From Euborellia annulipes (taxonomy: Eukaryota > Arthropoda > Insecta > Dermaptera > Anisolabididae), in NCBI GenBank assembly GCA_023213315.1, contig JAKCPI010000979.1, positions 38,952 to 102,951 of the forward strand: a stretch of DNA of 64,000 bases, given 5' to 3'. Shown piece after piece: positions 55,201-63,895 of the stretch (its first letter is position 1; each line of letters opens with the position of its first letter). The notes below the pieces were generated by a model. That model was not told where the DNA came from, made no database searches, and was given only the letters and a program-made list of their open reading frames with translations. Made by a program: the position numbers and the translations under genes.

Positions 55201-58200
55201 GGCCACCGTATTGATGCTCTTGGTTTGCATAAATTGAATAAGCATATAGATGCTCTCCTTCAATCACCTCTGCCTGTTAATGGTGAGCAATTACAAACGT
55301 TTTTGAGTAAAGCAACATATTACCATTCTTTTATTCCAAATCTTTCTACAATTAGTGCTCCCCTTCGTGAAATGATAAAAAGCAATACATTTCGTTGGAC
55401 TAAGGAAGGAAAGAAAGCTTATGAATTTTTAAAGAATGAACTTGCTTCTGATAGAGTCTTAATTTCCTATGATCCAAATCTTCCAGTGGTGTTAGCGACA
55501 GATGCTAGCCCGGTTGGTATTGGAGCCGTTTTATCTCATCTGATGCCAAACGGTGCTGAACGCCCAATTGCCTATGCCAGCAAATCTTTAACGGCTGCAG
55601 AGAAATCCTACCCACAAATTGATAGAGAAGCACTCGCTATTGTGTGGGGAATTAAAAAGTTTTTCCAATACTTATATGGCCGCAAGTTTACAATTTATAC
55701 TGATAATAAACCTATTAGCCATATTTTTGCTCCAAATGCTTCTTTACCCAAGTTTACACTGTCTCGATGTGCTAATTATGCAAGTTTTTTAGTCAATTTT
55801 AATTATGAAATAAAACATAGAAGTTCTTCTAAAAACTCCAACGCTGATTATCTCTCTCGTTTTCCAATCAAGGAAAAGAATGACTCGCAATCATTTTCGA
55901 TTCTTGGAAATTGTACAACTTCGAGCAATTGTATTAATAATATAGATGAGTTTGATACTTTCATACAATGTCAGATTAATCAATTGCCATTAACTGCTAA
56001 TGATATTGCAATCGAAACAAGTAAGGATCCCGATTTATCTCCTATTCTTAGAGCAATTCAAGAGGGGAAAAGCTTGTCTGTACTTGGCTACAAGGGTCGT
56101 GAGTCAGAATATACACAATCATCAGGTTGCTTGTTGTTGGGACATCGAGTAGTTATTCCAAAGAAATTTCGTCCAGAACTTCTTCGGGAACTTCATGCAG
56201 CGCATATTGGAATTACTAAAATGAAAGGATTAGCTAGATCATTGATATATTGGCCTAATATAGATAATGACATAGAGCGTCTAGCTACATCTTGTGAAAA
56301 TTGTCTTAAAAATGCCAAAACACCTCCAAAATTTAATTCTCATCATTGGGAATATCCTGATGGTCCCTGGGAGCGTGTGCATTTGGATTACGCTGGCCCA
56401 ATTCATAATAAATATTTATTTTTAGCAGTGGATGCTTTTTCAAAATGGATCGAAATTAGAATTACATCATCAATCAATTCTGAAACTACTTGTAATATCC
56501 TAGGGGATTTATTCGCCCGATATGGTATTCCCACTACCATTGTAACCGATAACGGAACACAATTCACATCAGACACTTTCAAACAATTCTTGAAACAAGA
56601 AGGGGTAAGGTTTCATAAGAGAACTGCTCCCTATCATCCTTCTACAAATGGTCAGGTTGAACGTTGTGTTCAAACTGTTAAAAATGCATTAAAAACAGCT
56701 GACACAAAGAATGCTCATGAGCTTTCACAAAATATTAAAAGATTCCTTTTACAATACCATAAGGCACCACAACAAACAACTGGAGAGCCCCCATCCTTAT
56801 TATTCTTGGGCCGAGTCGTCCGGTCTCGTCTCGATTGTTTACGGCCAGATTTAAGATCAAAAATAATAGAAAAACAGAAAGTTGAGTTCAAAAGTAATTT
56901 CCGGACATTTGAAGTTAATCAACCGGTATTATTCCGCTTATATGGATCTAACGATGCGAAATGGGTTCAAGGGATTGTTTCATCTAAAGTGGGAGATTTA
57001 CATTATGAAATTGAATATAACGGGAAGACATACAAAAGGCATGTAGATCAAATTAAAAATTTTAGAAATTCGGATTATGCTAAAACTACTACAAGTTCAA
57101 ATTCTTCAACTCCTAAAGACTCGAATGAGCGAAAAATTAAATTTTATCCAAGACAATAAATCTCCGACTTCGCAACAATCTAATCAATCAAGTCCTGTTC
57201 AACAGTCCCCTAATAACTCTATAATGGGAAATTCTCAACAATCTAATCGATCAAGTCCTGTTCGACAGTCCCCTAATAACTCTATAATGGGAAATTCTCT
57301 GGAACAAAACTCGCATCCACAGGGGTCCCCGTTTAGTCCCAGGCGTTCATGTCGAATTAGGCGTCCACCCGAAAGATATACTCCGTAATGCGTCGGGAGA
57401 ATGTTATATATGGAAATAAGAAAAATAAGAAGAAGCATAGCGACTAATAATATTTATATTTTGATATTTCATAATATTTTCTATTTATGTTTTTGTTAAT
57501 AACTTCCTTCTAAATAAATCGTTTTTCATGTTCTCAACTGAACTCTGTTCTACGAATTTTATATAATATTTATGAATTTATATATATTAGGGTCCAGGCA
57601 TTTTTATTTAAGCCATCTGGTATCCAGATGGCTTAAATAAAATCATCGGACTGCCTGGGGTCCGAACCCGCGACGTTTGGTATATGAGGTTAGCACGCTA
57701 ACCTCTACACCACGCCCCGTGGGCTTGAAAAAAATTAAAAGAGTAAGAAATTCATTTTTTTCCAAAATATTTTATATAGACCCTATTACACTACAAATTC
57801 ATTTGTTTATATTTACCCTTTTTTTAATGACACCTGTATGATTTTGTTTTGATTTTTTATCAAAATTAACGAATATTTTCTATTTCTTCTTTGATTATTT
57901 CAAAAACTATTCAGTTTTCGAAAAAATGTCAAAGAATAAAAACTTTTTAAAATAGAGCATTTTATCATAATATAACAAAAAAATCTGGTGTGACTGGCGC
58001 ACAGCACACAACTTTCTCTTACCCTTCGGTAAGAGAAAGTTGTGCACCGTGCTGGTCACACCAGATTTTTTGTGTCGAGATATATTTAGTTTCCGATAGC
58101 ACCTTAGTTTCAAACTTGCATTTTAAATGTTGACTGCTTCAAATAAACTATGGTTATTTTTCAAAATTTTAATCTCATATTTGGACATTTTATACACAAT

Positions 58201-58821
58201 ATAGAATCGTAAATAAATACAAAATTTCATAAGAATTGGAAAAAAAAATTTTAAATGCCTAAAAAGTTCCAAAGGGGACCCCCTTTGAATCGAAATTAAC
58301 ATACAAATCCCTATAGGAAATTAACATTAGGCCTATGAGAGAAGGCGGAGAGACAGACGATAATGTTTGCAAGTGAGAGAGAGAGAGAGTGATATATGTT
58401 TTCCCGGAAACAATTAAAGACACAAATAAAATAAAAAAAAATGGGAATTTAAATAATAATTGATTTTTAATCTAATAAAAAGAAAAAGATTTAAATTCCG
58501 TTACCATGGCAACCATTTCTATCTTTCCTATGAAGAACAAGAGTAAAGTGGTCTTCAGAAGATTTCAACGGCAAAATGAGAATATACATTTTAAAGAGCA
58601 TCTAAAAAATAGTTGATTTATGAATTTTAAAAAAAATCCTTGGAGGGAATTTTGAGAAAATCGAAAAAAACTGAAAAAGTACATCAGTAAAGTACTAGTA
58701 CTTTTTGGCCGATTTTGTTCAAAAGCTTATTTTGAGATTCTTCAAAGGTACCTAGCTTAAATATAAAATTTCAACCTCCTAGCTCAACTCCTTCATGCTT
58801 AAAATCTGTCCACACACACAG

Positions 58822-58853
<32 letters not shown>

Positions 58854-59915
58854 ACACACACACACACAGACCAATTTGCGGGACCCACTTTTTTGGACTC
58901 AGGGGACCTCAAAACATGTATATCCATCAAAATCTCGACATCGAATCTTTGACATGATCGCAATACTTTCTCTCCTATATATTTCATATATAGGGTACGA
59001 GAAAGTAAAAATTGAAAATTTCCAAATTTTTTGAAAAAACTTTTTAAGTAAAGTACTACTTCCAAGTGACGTATTTACTCCAAAAGTTGATAGAAATCTA
59101 CAATTTTAGTGTAAGGAGCATATACCAAGTTTCATCGATCTAGCTGCTTTGGTTTTTAAGCAATCGTGTTCACACACACACACCCAGACGTAATTCCAAA
59201 AGAATATACGAGAAAGCCTCGGGGAAGTCAATCCCCATATTTTTTTATTTTTATTTTTAAACATTCACACTTTTTTTCTCACTCACACTCACACTCACAC
59301 GCACATTCACACAGTCCTTTCGGCAACTTAGGCCATTTAAGACTTTTACGATATCCGTTGTAGAGATTAATATACATATATGGAGTCCAGGCATTTTTAT
59401 TTAAGCCATTTGTTATCCAAATGGCTTAAATAAAATCATCGGACTGCCTGGGGTCCGAACCCGCGACGGTTAGCACGCTAACCTCTACACCAAGCCCCGA
59501 GGGCCAACTCATAGTTATCACAGCAAAACAAAAGGCACCCTAATACCGGCATATTCTAGAGGATTCATATTTTCGATTGGCGCTTAAATTGTTTCTTAAA
59601 CAAACGGGTTTTTTTTGAAATTTTGAAAAAAAAAAAATTAGTTTTTAAATTTGTAATTAAATATAGTTTACACAGGAATTTTTCAGGCAACCTATTCGCG
59701 ATATTATTATTCACATATTAAATTTCACGTAAATACTTTTCAACCATTAAACAACTGGGTGCAAATCGAGCTCTCTTCGGTTCTTAGACTACAATTTGAT
59801 GTCGACTTACTTGTCCTTTGGCATAAGGTACTCCAAATATTCCAATTAGTCTTTTCTGTTGGTTGGCTTGTAGAAGAGGATTGATAAGAAGCTTCGATCG
59901 AGGGAGGAACATCAT
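49448..59915 (-). CDS. Arg: Arginase, complete six-exon gene (gene-level entry)
   Basis: CDS exons in order: 59811-59915, 51795-51867, 51597-51706, 50762-51087, 49990-50171, 49448-49638. They total 987 bp (328 residues plus stop) and every junction is in phase. Arginase hydrolyses L-arginine to ornithine and urea with a binuclear manganese centre. The metal-ligand motifs are present: GGDHS, DAHAD and SYDIDSLDP. The substrate-site word GNAHGMP is also there. The N terminus (MMFLPRSKLL...) is basic and lacks acids before GIFGVPYAKGQ, so a mitochondrial presequence is possible. A stop 24 bases upstream fixes the start at 59915 or the adjacent ATG. The usual TGTPV after the last metal motif reads TGTKE, across a GC-AG intron. 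AATAAA overlaps the stop codon. Confidence 0.92.
49990..50171 (-). CDS. Arg: Arginase exon 5 (metal-binding SYDIDSLDP)
   Basis: Acceptor AATTGCAG before 50171. It encodes YSGQDVQRMGIHKVIEEAL and LHLSYDIDSLDPSEAPSTGT; the two Asp of DID are metal ligands by family knowledge. It ends AAAG|GCAAGA at 49990, a GC donor; no GT is available near the point where homology requires the splice. Phase 1 matches exon 6. Confidence 0.9.
50762..51087 (-). CDS. Arg: Arginase exon 4 (catalytic core)
   Basis: Acceptor TTCTGTCAG and donor GTAAGT are both consensus. It holds LLGGDHSIAFGSIHGH, WIDAHADINTF and PTGNAHGMPVSL, covering the His and Asp manganese ligands and the arginine-binding NxHGMP loop, then YIGLRELD. 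Confidence 0.93.
51597..51706 (-). CDS. Arg: Arginase exon 3
   Basis: The 110-bp exon between AG at 51707 and donor GTAAAC encodes HVVYDYGDITYTP followed by a helical segment ending HFLACNLE. It matches the arginase DYGDL region. Phase 1 in, phase 0 out. Confidence 0.88.
51795..51867 (-). CDS. Arg: Arginase exon 2
   Basis: 73 bp with acceptor GTTCCAG and donor GTACGT. It encodes GKEGVDRGPSAIRKAGL and IEQLKQI, the N-terminal GV(x)xGPxxxRxAGL signature of arginases. Phase 0 in, phase 1 out. Confidence 0.9.
51985..52205. other. Low-complexity G and A runs in arginase intron 1
   Basis: Runs of G (up to about 20), short T and A runs and GTGG words. It lies between two R1 pieces. Such homopolymers are error-prone in assembly, so exact length is doubtful. 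The ORFs at 51803-52033 and 52105-52329 that cross it are artefacts. Confidence 0.6.
52205..52375 (+). repeat. R1 repeat, 5' fragment
   Basis: GAGAAAGTATTGGATTCATG, CGATGTCGAGATTTTGACGG and CATGGTCTGTCTGTCTGTG match the R1 start. A matching 5' cap (ACTTTCTCTTACCTC) at 51955 lies beyond the low-complexity insert. Confidence 0.65.
52441..52487 (-). ncRNA. Hammerhead-ribozyme-like motif, solo copy identical to that at 3433
   Basis: The 47-nt block is base-for-base the same as 3433-3479: stem I GATTGTC/GGCAATC, CTGAGGA, extra A, six-pair stem II and GAAACGTC. The flanking arm (GAAATCAGACAAAAATTTAG, about 52395 onward) belongs to the F1 family; the right arm is missing. Confidence 0.65.
52863..53029 (+). 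repeat. Ty3/gypsy 5' LTR
   Basis: 167 bp, TGTTATATATGG ... TATATAATA, identical to the 3' LTR at 57402-57568. The terminal words are short inverted repeats apart from the final CA, which reads TA. Flanked outside by TTTAT (52858-52862). Confidence 0.92.
53107..57159 (+). CDS. Gag-Pol polyprotein of the Ty3/gypsy element
   Basis: A single 1350-residue frame. By position: Gag with two zinc knuckles at about 255-290 (CLSCGGTHWRHTC and CRNCTKKGHISTVC); protease with LDTGG near 361; reverse transcriptase about 500-690 with LDITDAF and FFDDILV; RNase H about 795-890 with TDASPVGIG and YTDNKP; integrase with an H2C2 finger near 1026-1065 and a D,D-35-E core near 1093, 1148 and 1184 (LDYAGP, TDNGTQF, GQVE). 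The DD of the reverse transcriptase is preceded by FF rather than the usual Y(I/V). The start is the first ATG after the primer site. The element resembles Mag/K02A2.6-type gypsy polyproteins. The frame stops at 57159, while a +1 frame carries the expected basic C-terminus. Confidence 0.95.
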   Translation: MSEAELQSQISCLTELISKLAELQVSAHNNNSQTPRFSFDQFQLKGTENIDEYFNRFKLQLRLCKVPTANWGAHLRVHMGPELNTILKNLVYPKEVDDLEFESITKLLVDHYIKSKNKFSEAIKFRRVIQQANESITEFVVRLKEGARFCQFGDFLDYSLTIQFIHGLNQDNIRDEIVSKKPQSFDKAVEIALDMESTREAANSLKPNLNDGQNKLSYNNKPRYRKKPEFKSEVKDQLSGSKNEEKSENSKPPFKCLSCGGTHWRHTCKFRNSICRNCTKKGHISTVCQQKKCHQMNDENDDSPRSEQDEGEIMQSNFDYFHTVKDCTSNSNPVKEVPFSDRPPRTMIRVYLNNKPVSMELDTGGACSIANKAIIEQIMPNYKLYHSSRIFSSYTHQKFKCLGYTPIQVKFRERSKILNLYITDLPVDCIFGREWIIHFADLLSFSDFFKVNQVVDQELKEGHLAINKLLNKYEMLFSETAGTLKGPPSDIHLKPNAKPVFAYARNIPYSLRNTYANEIEKKLKSGFYKRVTHSQWASPTHVVVTENKVRVTGDYKATLNPQLIVDEFPIPRIDDIFNKLRGAKVFCRLDITDAFMHLTCSEKFCEALTLNTPTHGLIRPLRAQYGAACIPAIFQKKMSEVLQGLENVVNFFDDILVFADSVKNVLIALEKVFDRLLEFGLKLRRSKCAFLLTSVEFLGHRIDALGLHKLNKHIDALLQSPLPVNGEQLQTFLSKATYYHSFIPNLSTISAPLREMIKSNTFRWTKEGKKAYEFLKNELASDRVLISYDPNLPVVLATDASPVGIGAVLSHLMPNGAERPIAYASKSLTAAEKSYPQIDREALAIVWGIKKFFQYLYGRKFTIYTDNKPISHIFAPNASLPKFTLSRCANYASFLVNFNYEIKHRSSSKNSNADYLSRFPIKEKNDSQSFSILGNCTTSSNCINNIDEFDTFIQCQINQLPLTANDIAIETSKDPDLSPILRAIQEGKSLSVLGYKGRESEYTQSSGCLLLGHRVVIPKKFRPELLRELHAAHIGITKMKGLARSLIYWPNIDNDIERLATSCENCLKNAKTPPKFNSHHWEYPDGPWERVHLDYAGPIHNKYLFLAVDAFSKWIEIRITSSINSETTCNILGDLFARYGIPTTIVTDNGTQFTSDTFKQFLKQEGVRFHKRTAPYHPSTNGQVERCVQTVKNALKTADTKNAHELSQNIKRFLLQYHKAPQQTTGEPPSLLFLGRVVRSRLDCLRPDLRSKIIEKQKVEFKSNFRTFEVNQPVLFRLYGSNDAKWVQGIVSSKVGDLHYEIEYNGKTYKRHVDQIKNFRNSDYAKTTTSSNSSTPKDSNERKIKFYPRQ
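57160..57388 (+). pseudogene. Gag-Pol C-terminal tail in the +1 frame
   Basis: The +1 frame, open from 57077, runs past the gag-pol stop to 57388. It carries a duplicated Gln/Asn/Ser unit (SPnnSPNNSIMGNS twice, repeat of about 60 bp) and ends RRSCRIRRPPERYTP, the kind of basic tail that normally closes gypsy integrases. Either this copy has a recent one-base frameshift or the tail is reached by frameshifting. Confidence 0.6.
57402..57568 (+). repeat. Ty3/gypsy 3' LTR
   Basis: 167 bp, identical to the 5' LTR by direct reading. Preceded by purine tract GGGAGAA and followed by the TTTAT duplication. Confidence 0.92.
57980..59010 (-). repeat. R1 repeat, split copy
   Basis: Terminal hairpin at 57982-58075, unrelated AT-rich DNA to about 58500, then the R1 body (GTTACCATGGCAACC, AGTACTAGTACTTTTTGGCC, a (CA)n tract at 58812-58870, TCCATCAAAATCTCGACATC) to the GTACGAGAAAGTA cap near 59005. 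Confidence 0.65.
59240..59504 (-). repeat. tRNA-derived SINE family A (full copy)
   Basis: T-run (poly(A)), TCACTCACACTCACACTC, CAGTCCTTTCGGCAACTTAGG, palindrome AAGCCATTTG, and head with B box GGTTCGGACCC on the minus strand. The head has a short deletion between the B box and GTTAGC. It lies about 300 bp downstream of arginase exon 1. Confidence 0.75.
59811..59915 (-). CDS. Arg: Arginase exon 1 (start)
   Basis: ATG at 59915, immediately followed by a second ATG, with an in-frame stop 24 bases upstream. It encodes MMFLPRSKLLINPLL, then RLIGIFGVPYAKGQ, and ends at a consensus donor CAA|GTAAGT (59810) in phase 0. GIFGVPYAKGQ is the conserved start of the arginase fold. The 20-residue basic leader suggests a mitochondrial signal. 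The listed ORF on this strand is a different frame. Confidence 0.88.
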
Positions 59916-60179
59916 TCGCCAGCAGCACTCGAATGACGATCAATTTACTCGCTTATCATTTATTTAGATATTGTGACCCTCTGAGATAATATTCAAAAAA
60001 TATTCTAATAGGCAATAGTGACGCGAGCATGCCAATTGCATAATTGTTTCATAATAAATCACAGATGAATGAATTAATGAATGAAAAGAAATCAAAGACA
60101 TCAATTTGGAATATCTAAATATCGATTTGCACAATTAATAATAACACAGACCAACAAAAGAAAAACTTATTTCGATTTC

Positions 60180-60630
60180 AATTTAAAGCATGAAGGGATT
60201 CAGCTAGGAGGTTGAAATTTTATATTTAAGTTAGACACCCTCCCAAGGAGTGAAAATAAGCTTTTGAACAAAATCGGCCCAAAAGTACTAGTACTTTATT
60301 GATGCATTTTTTCAGTTTTTTTTTCGATTTTCTTAAAATTCGCTCCAACTATTTTGATTAAGATTCAAAAATCAATTATTTTTTAGATGCTCTTTAAAAT
60401 GTATATTCCCATTTTGCCATTGAAATCCTCTAAAGACCACCACTAATCGAAGGTGGTTTAGTGGTGAAAAATATGGCTAAAAGTTTAGAAATAAATAATA
60501 GAATTTTTACCCTCCTTGAATGCAAAAAAAACATCTGGTGTGACGACCAGTCACGCCCAGCACACAACTTTCTCTGACCCTCTGGCAAGAGTGCTTTCAC
60601 ACCAGATTTTTTCGTGTCGACATTTATTTA
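60180..60630 (+). repeat. R1 repeat, 3' portion
   Basis: TTTAAAGCATGAAGGGATTC, AAGTACTAGTACTTTATTGATG and GATGCTCTTTAAAATGTAT blocks, then a terminal hairpin at about 60532-60625. It lies just upstream of arginase exon 1. Confidence 0.6.
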
Positions 60631-61175
60631 GCACTTAAGTTTCAAACTTGACCACTCCATTCATAGATGGCGCTGAGCTACGAATGCTTGTGCTATGTAT
60701 CCGGGGTTCGCATCGCTTCTCATTTTTGAGATACCTGTTTGAAGGGAAATTTTAAGAAAACAAATTTTGCCCCCCCCCCCCCCCAAGAAAAATGTGAAGT
60801 GACGCTATTGCTCCATCCCCATAAATTCATTCATTCACCAATCCATAAAAAATAAATAATAATTTCAGATTACAACATATTCAAATTTCATGCAAAACTT
60901 TTTAGCGATTTATATCACATCCAGCTCGGCAGATAGTCCTATATGTGATCGAAACGTGGTCCCGGCTTCTATAATAAATTGAAATAAACCGCGCTGCTCC
61001 TCTCATTTACTTTTATTTAATTAAATGGATGACTTGGCTTCACCGGGTCAGGAGAGCTTGGCCTGTCGGATACAACAGCATTGGATAGGGGGGAGTGGAG
61101 ACGGAGAATAAGGGCCGCCGACCCCGCACCGCGGGAATAATAAGGGCGAGGACAGAAGATACAAAAAATAAAATT
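60631..61175 (+). other. Intergenic DNA with a decayed hammerhead-element end and repeat family C
   Basis: ATCGAAACGTGGTCCCGGC at about 60948 with a following TCTATAATAAATTGAAATAAAC resembles the right end of a fold-back of type F3, but no CUGANGA box precedes it. 61045-61175 is family C (CCGACCCCGCACCGCGGG, GGACAGAAGATAC). Confidence 0.4.
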
Positions 61176-61355
61176 ATTTTATTTATCCTTTTATTTTGAG
61201 AAAAATAAAAAAAAATTTAATATTCAAATTGTTTTCGATTTATAAAATCAGAGACAAATGTGTTTATAAAATTTTTTAAATAAGTAAAATTATAAAAAAA
61301 AAAAATAAATTATTTTAAAACTCAACAGATAAGAAACAACATGAAAATTTTAAAT

Positions 61356-61484
61356 TTATTTAGGTCCCAACATGTCTTGTGGTTTGACCCAGGCATCGAA
61401 ATCCTTCTCGGCAACGCCCTGTTTGAGCGCAGACTCTTTGAGGGTGGTGCCTTCTTTGTGCGCCGTCTTGGCAATCAAAGCCGC
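61356..61484 (-). CDS. FH: Fumarate hydratase, last exon
   Basis: Acceptor TTGATTTCAG before 61484. It encodes 42 residues starting [20 protein letters not shown] and ending [14 protein letters not shown], then TAA at 61358-61356. [14 protein letters not shown] and WVKPxDMLGPK are the highly conserved C-terminus of class II fumarases, the homotetrameric enzyme that interconverts fumarate and malate in the TCA cycle. The stretch between the two words is about two residues shorter than in the vertebrate protein. AATAAA overlaps the stop. Upstream exons were not found in the window and must lie to the right of 64000. Confidence 0.9.
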   Translation of the reverse strand, partial: AALIAKTAHKEGTTLKESALKQGVAEKDFDAWVKPQDMLGPK

Positions 61485-61696
61485 CTGAAATCAAAATAAA
61501 CTTCATTAAAAGGAATTTCGTTGTTTATACGGCAACAAATTTAATGATCCAGGGCTTCTTATTCTAGACAGGGACGTCATATCAGATTTGCCCCCCCCCT
61601 CCCGGACTAAACGTCACTAGATATCCATCCCTCTTCAGACAAAGAAGACAACTTTCAATTACCGACCAGTGCGACCAGTCACACCGCATTATTGAC

Positions 61697-62142
61697 AGAG
61701 ATGTGGATGTGGATATCAAGTGAAGGATGTGTAAAGGAAGAGGCAGCCAATAAATAATACTCCAATTAACCCAAGGGCGGATCCAGAGGAGTTTCTCGGG
61801 GGGAGGGGGGTGGGTGATAATCTGGTGTGACTGGTTGCAAGGTCCACAATTTTACCAGAATTTAAATACAGATCAAATTTTTAAGTATTAATTTTTTAAA
61901 TTTTATATTAAACATAATATTAGTAATTACCAACAAAAATTTTTTTCTCAAATCTCGGGGGGTGGGGGTAGTTACCCCCTGTAACCGCCCTTGAATTAGC
62001 CGGAAACGTTTCGATAAATTTATTATTCTCCCCCCCCAAGAATATTGAACTTGGTGCGATGACCGAAACCGAAACGTTTCCGGCTAATTGGAGTATTATT
62101 TCTTGGCTGCCTCTACACAACATCCACATCTTACTCAATAAT
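61697..62142. repeat. Fold-back element F8, decayed, with a hAT insertion
   Basis: Arms GAGGCAGCCAATAAATAATAC (left, about 61740) and its inverse (right, about 62080-62120) surround a hAT element. GGAAACGTTTCG and CCGAAACGTTTCC words mark the former hammerhead region, but the CUGANGA boxes and stem II are not intact. The ORF at 61920-62153 is spurious. Confidence 0.5.
61772..61993. mobile_element. hAT-type miniature element (CAAGGGCGGAT family)
   Basis: Ends CAAGGGCGGATCCAGAGG and inverted CCGCCCTTG. Flanked by AATTAACC (61764-61771) and AATTAGCC (61994-62001), one mismatch. 222 bp. It contains TCTGGTGTGACTGG, shared with R1. Confidence 0.8.
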
Positions 62143-62164
62143 GACTTCACCAAAACACTGATGG

Positions 62165-63720
62165 AAGTACCAAATTAAATTTTTTAAATATTTTTAGGCC
62201 GATTGTTTGCAAATTCTTTTTCAAATCAAAATTCAATTTAGATATCATCGCAAGGAGCTATAAAATAACAATAAATGTTTTTATTTTTCTATATTCAATA
62301 CATCAATCATATTTTCTTTTTATACATGCACAAATCATAAATATAATAATCACTAGCGTAACGTTTTTTAGCTGGGCCCCCCCCGCAAATTTTATTTCGG
62401 GCCCCATTATTAGACCATACAAAAAATATTTTTAAAATACCGTATATCCCTGAACCCTGAGGGCCCCGGGCCCTCTCAAAGAGAAATTTTCATTTTTTTT
62501 TTTTTTTATCTAAATTTTTCCGTTTTTATCGGAGCTACAGTTTTTTAGCCCGACCCGGCCCGTGGGCCCCCCAAGGTCCGCATCGGGGGTCTGCGGGGGC
62601 GTACATTACGCCACTGATATATAATATAATATATAGCTATAATAACAATAGTATAAGAAAAAAAAATTGTTATACAAAAAGAAAGTCAATATCTTGGAAA
62701 TTCAATAAGAGTATATGATTATTTATATATGTCGTAGACAGATCGTGAAATTAGACAGTTCATGAACGGTCTAGACATTTCATGAACTGCAGCCAGATCG
62801 TGTAATGGTCAAACAGTTACATGATCTGGCTAAAAATTTTAGACAGTTCATGAAATGCAATTGGGCCTTAGACAGATCGTGTAATGCTCGAGAATTACAT
62901 GAAATGTCTAAATTTTTTAGTCAGTTCATGAACTGCCTAACAGCAGTTTTGCCGATCGTGTACTGTTTGTAAAGCAAATAAAGATCTCGAAAAAAGTCAA
63001 TTTTTTTCAATATTATTATTATTATTATCGATTACTAAATTTTCCAATTCTTCCTCACTTTGTAAATCTTGAGTTAAGGTGCGCGTCTCGGGGTTCTAAT
63101 TCTGGGAGATTGCGGCCACAAATTTGAAGCTATCTACCTCAATTTTTTTAAAATCAAAGCTATTTAATATGTCTACAACTTATAGAAGCCCTTTTTTTGA
63201 TTTTCGAAAAAATAAAATTTTTTTTTTAGATTTATTGCATTAAATTACAAACAGTACACGATCGGCAAAACTTCTGTTAGGCAGTTCATGAACTGCCTAA
63301 AAAATTTAGACATTTCATGTAATTCTCGAGCATTACACGATCTGTCTAAGGCCCAATTGCATTTCATGAACTGTCTAAAATTTTTAGCCAGATCATGTAA
63401 CTGTTTGACCATTACACGATCTGGCTGCAGTTCATGAAATGTCTAGACAGTTCATGAACTGTTTAATTTCACGATCTGTCTACGACATATATATGATTCT
63501 GATAATGTTTCAAGTAAAAAAAGTTTATTATATTCATAATATTACAAAAACTAATTAGATTTAAATATGCCTACTTGAATGTTTAATGAATTTATGATTT
63601 GTGTATGTATAAAAAGAAACTAAAACCATTGATTGTTATTTTATAGTTCCTGACGATGATATCTAAATTGAAACTGAAAAAAAATTTGCAAATAATCGAC
63701 CTAAAAAAATTTTAAAAATT
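62165..63720. repeat. Fold-back element F9 enclosing other insertions
   Basis: The left arm (about 62165-62345) and right arm (about 63590-63720) are inverted copies with GGCCGATTGTTTGCAAATTC, CAATTTAGATATCATCG and ATACATGCACAAATCATAAAT words. The right arm holds CTGACGATGAT (63652) followed by a GAAAC, a faint hammerhead trace. Inside lie a hAT-like element (about 62351-62619, ends CACTAGCGTAA and TTACGCCACTG) and a large palindrome. Confidence 0.55.
62724..63493. repeat. Large palindrome with modular arms
   Basis: Arms 62731-62972 and 63246-63487 are reverse complements with only a few differences over about 240 bp. Each arm is itself built of self-complementary words: CAGTTCATGAACTG, GACAGATCGTGTAAT, ACATGAAATGTCTA, GCCAGATCGTGTAA with TTACATGATCTGGC. 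The loop (62973-63245) includes one copy of a direct repeat also found at 63728. No ORF. Class unknown. Confidence 0.8.
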
Positions 63721-63895
63721 TTATTTAAGGTGCGCGTCTCTTAGTGCTAATTTTGGGAGATTGCGGCCACAATTTTGAAGCTATCGACCTCAAATTTTTT
63801 CTTTAATTAAAGCTATTTAAGATATCTACACTTTATAGAAGCCCTTTTTTTGATTTTCAAAAAAAAAAATTTTTTTTTAGATTAATCGCATTAAA
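63078..63895 (+). repeat. Direct repeat pair, ~168 bp units
   Basis: 63078-63245 and 63728-63895 share AAGGTGCGCGTCTC, GGGAGATTGCGGCCACAA, TTTGAAGCTATC and TATAGAAGCCCTTTTTTTG in order, with modest divergence. The first copy lies in the loop of the palindrome and the second follows the right arm of F9. No coding potential. Confidence 0.65.

Larger units (their letters stand above)
52863..57568 (+). mobile_element. Ty3/gypsy LTR retrotransposon, young copy
   Basis: 4.7-kb element with identical 167-bp LTRs and a 5-bp target duplication TTTAT (52858-52862 and 57569-57573). A primer-binding-site candidate TGGCGACGAGGAT starts at 53033, and a short purine tract GGGAGAA precedes the 3' LTR. One long gag-pol frame fills the interior. 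It is inserted in a SINE within arginase intron 1, in the orientation opposite to the gene. LTR identity means insertion was recent or homogenised. Confidence 0.93.
52735..57724 (-). repeat. tRNA-derived SINE family A split by the Ty3/gypsy insertion
   Basis: The tail and body (52735-52862) end in ACCGTTATTTAT. The head (57574-57724) starts GAATTTATATATATTAGGG and contains the palindrome and B box GGTTCGGACCC. Removing the retrotransposon and one TTTAT restores a normal family A copy. Confidence 0.85.
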
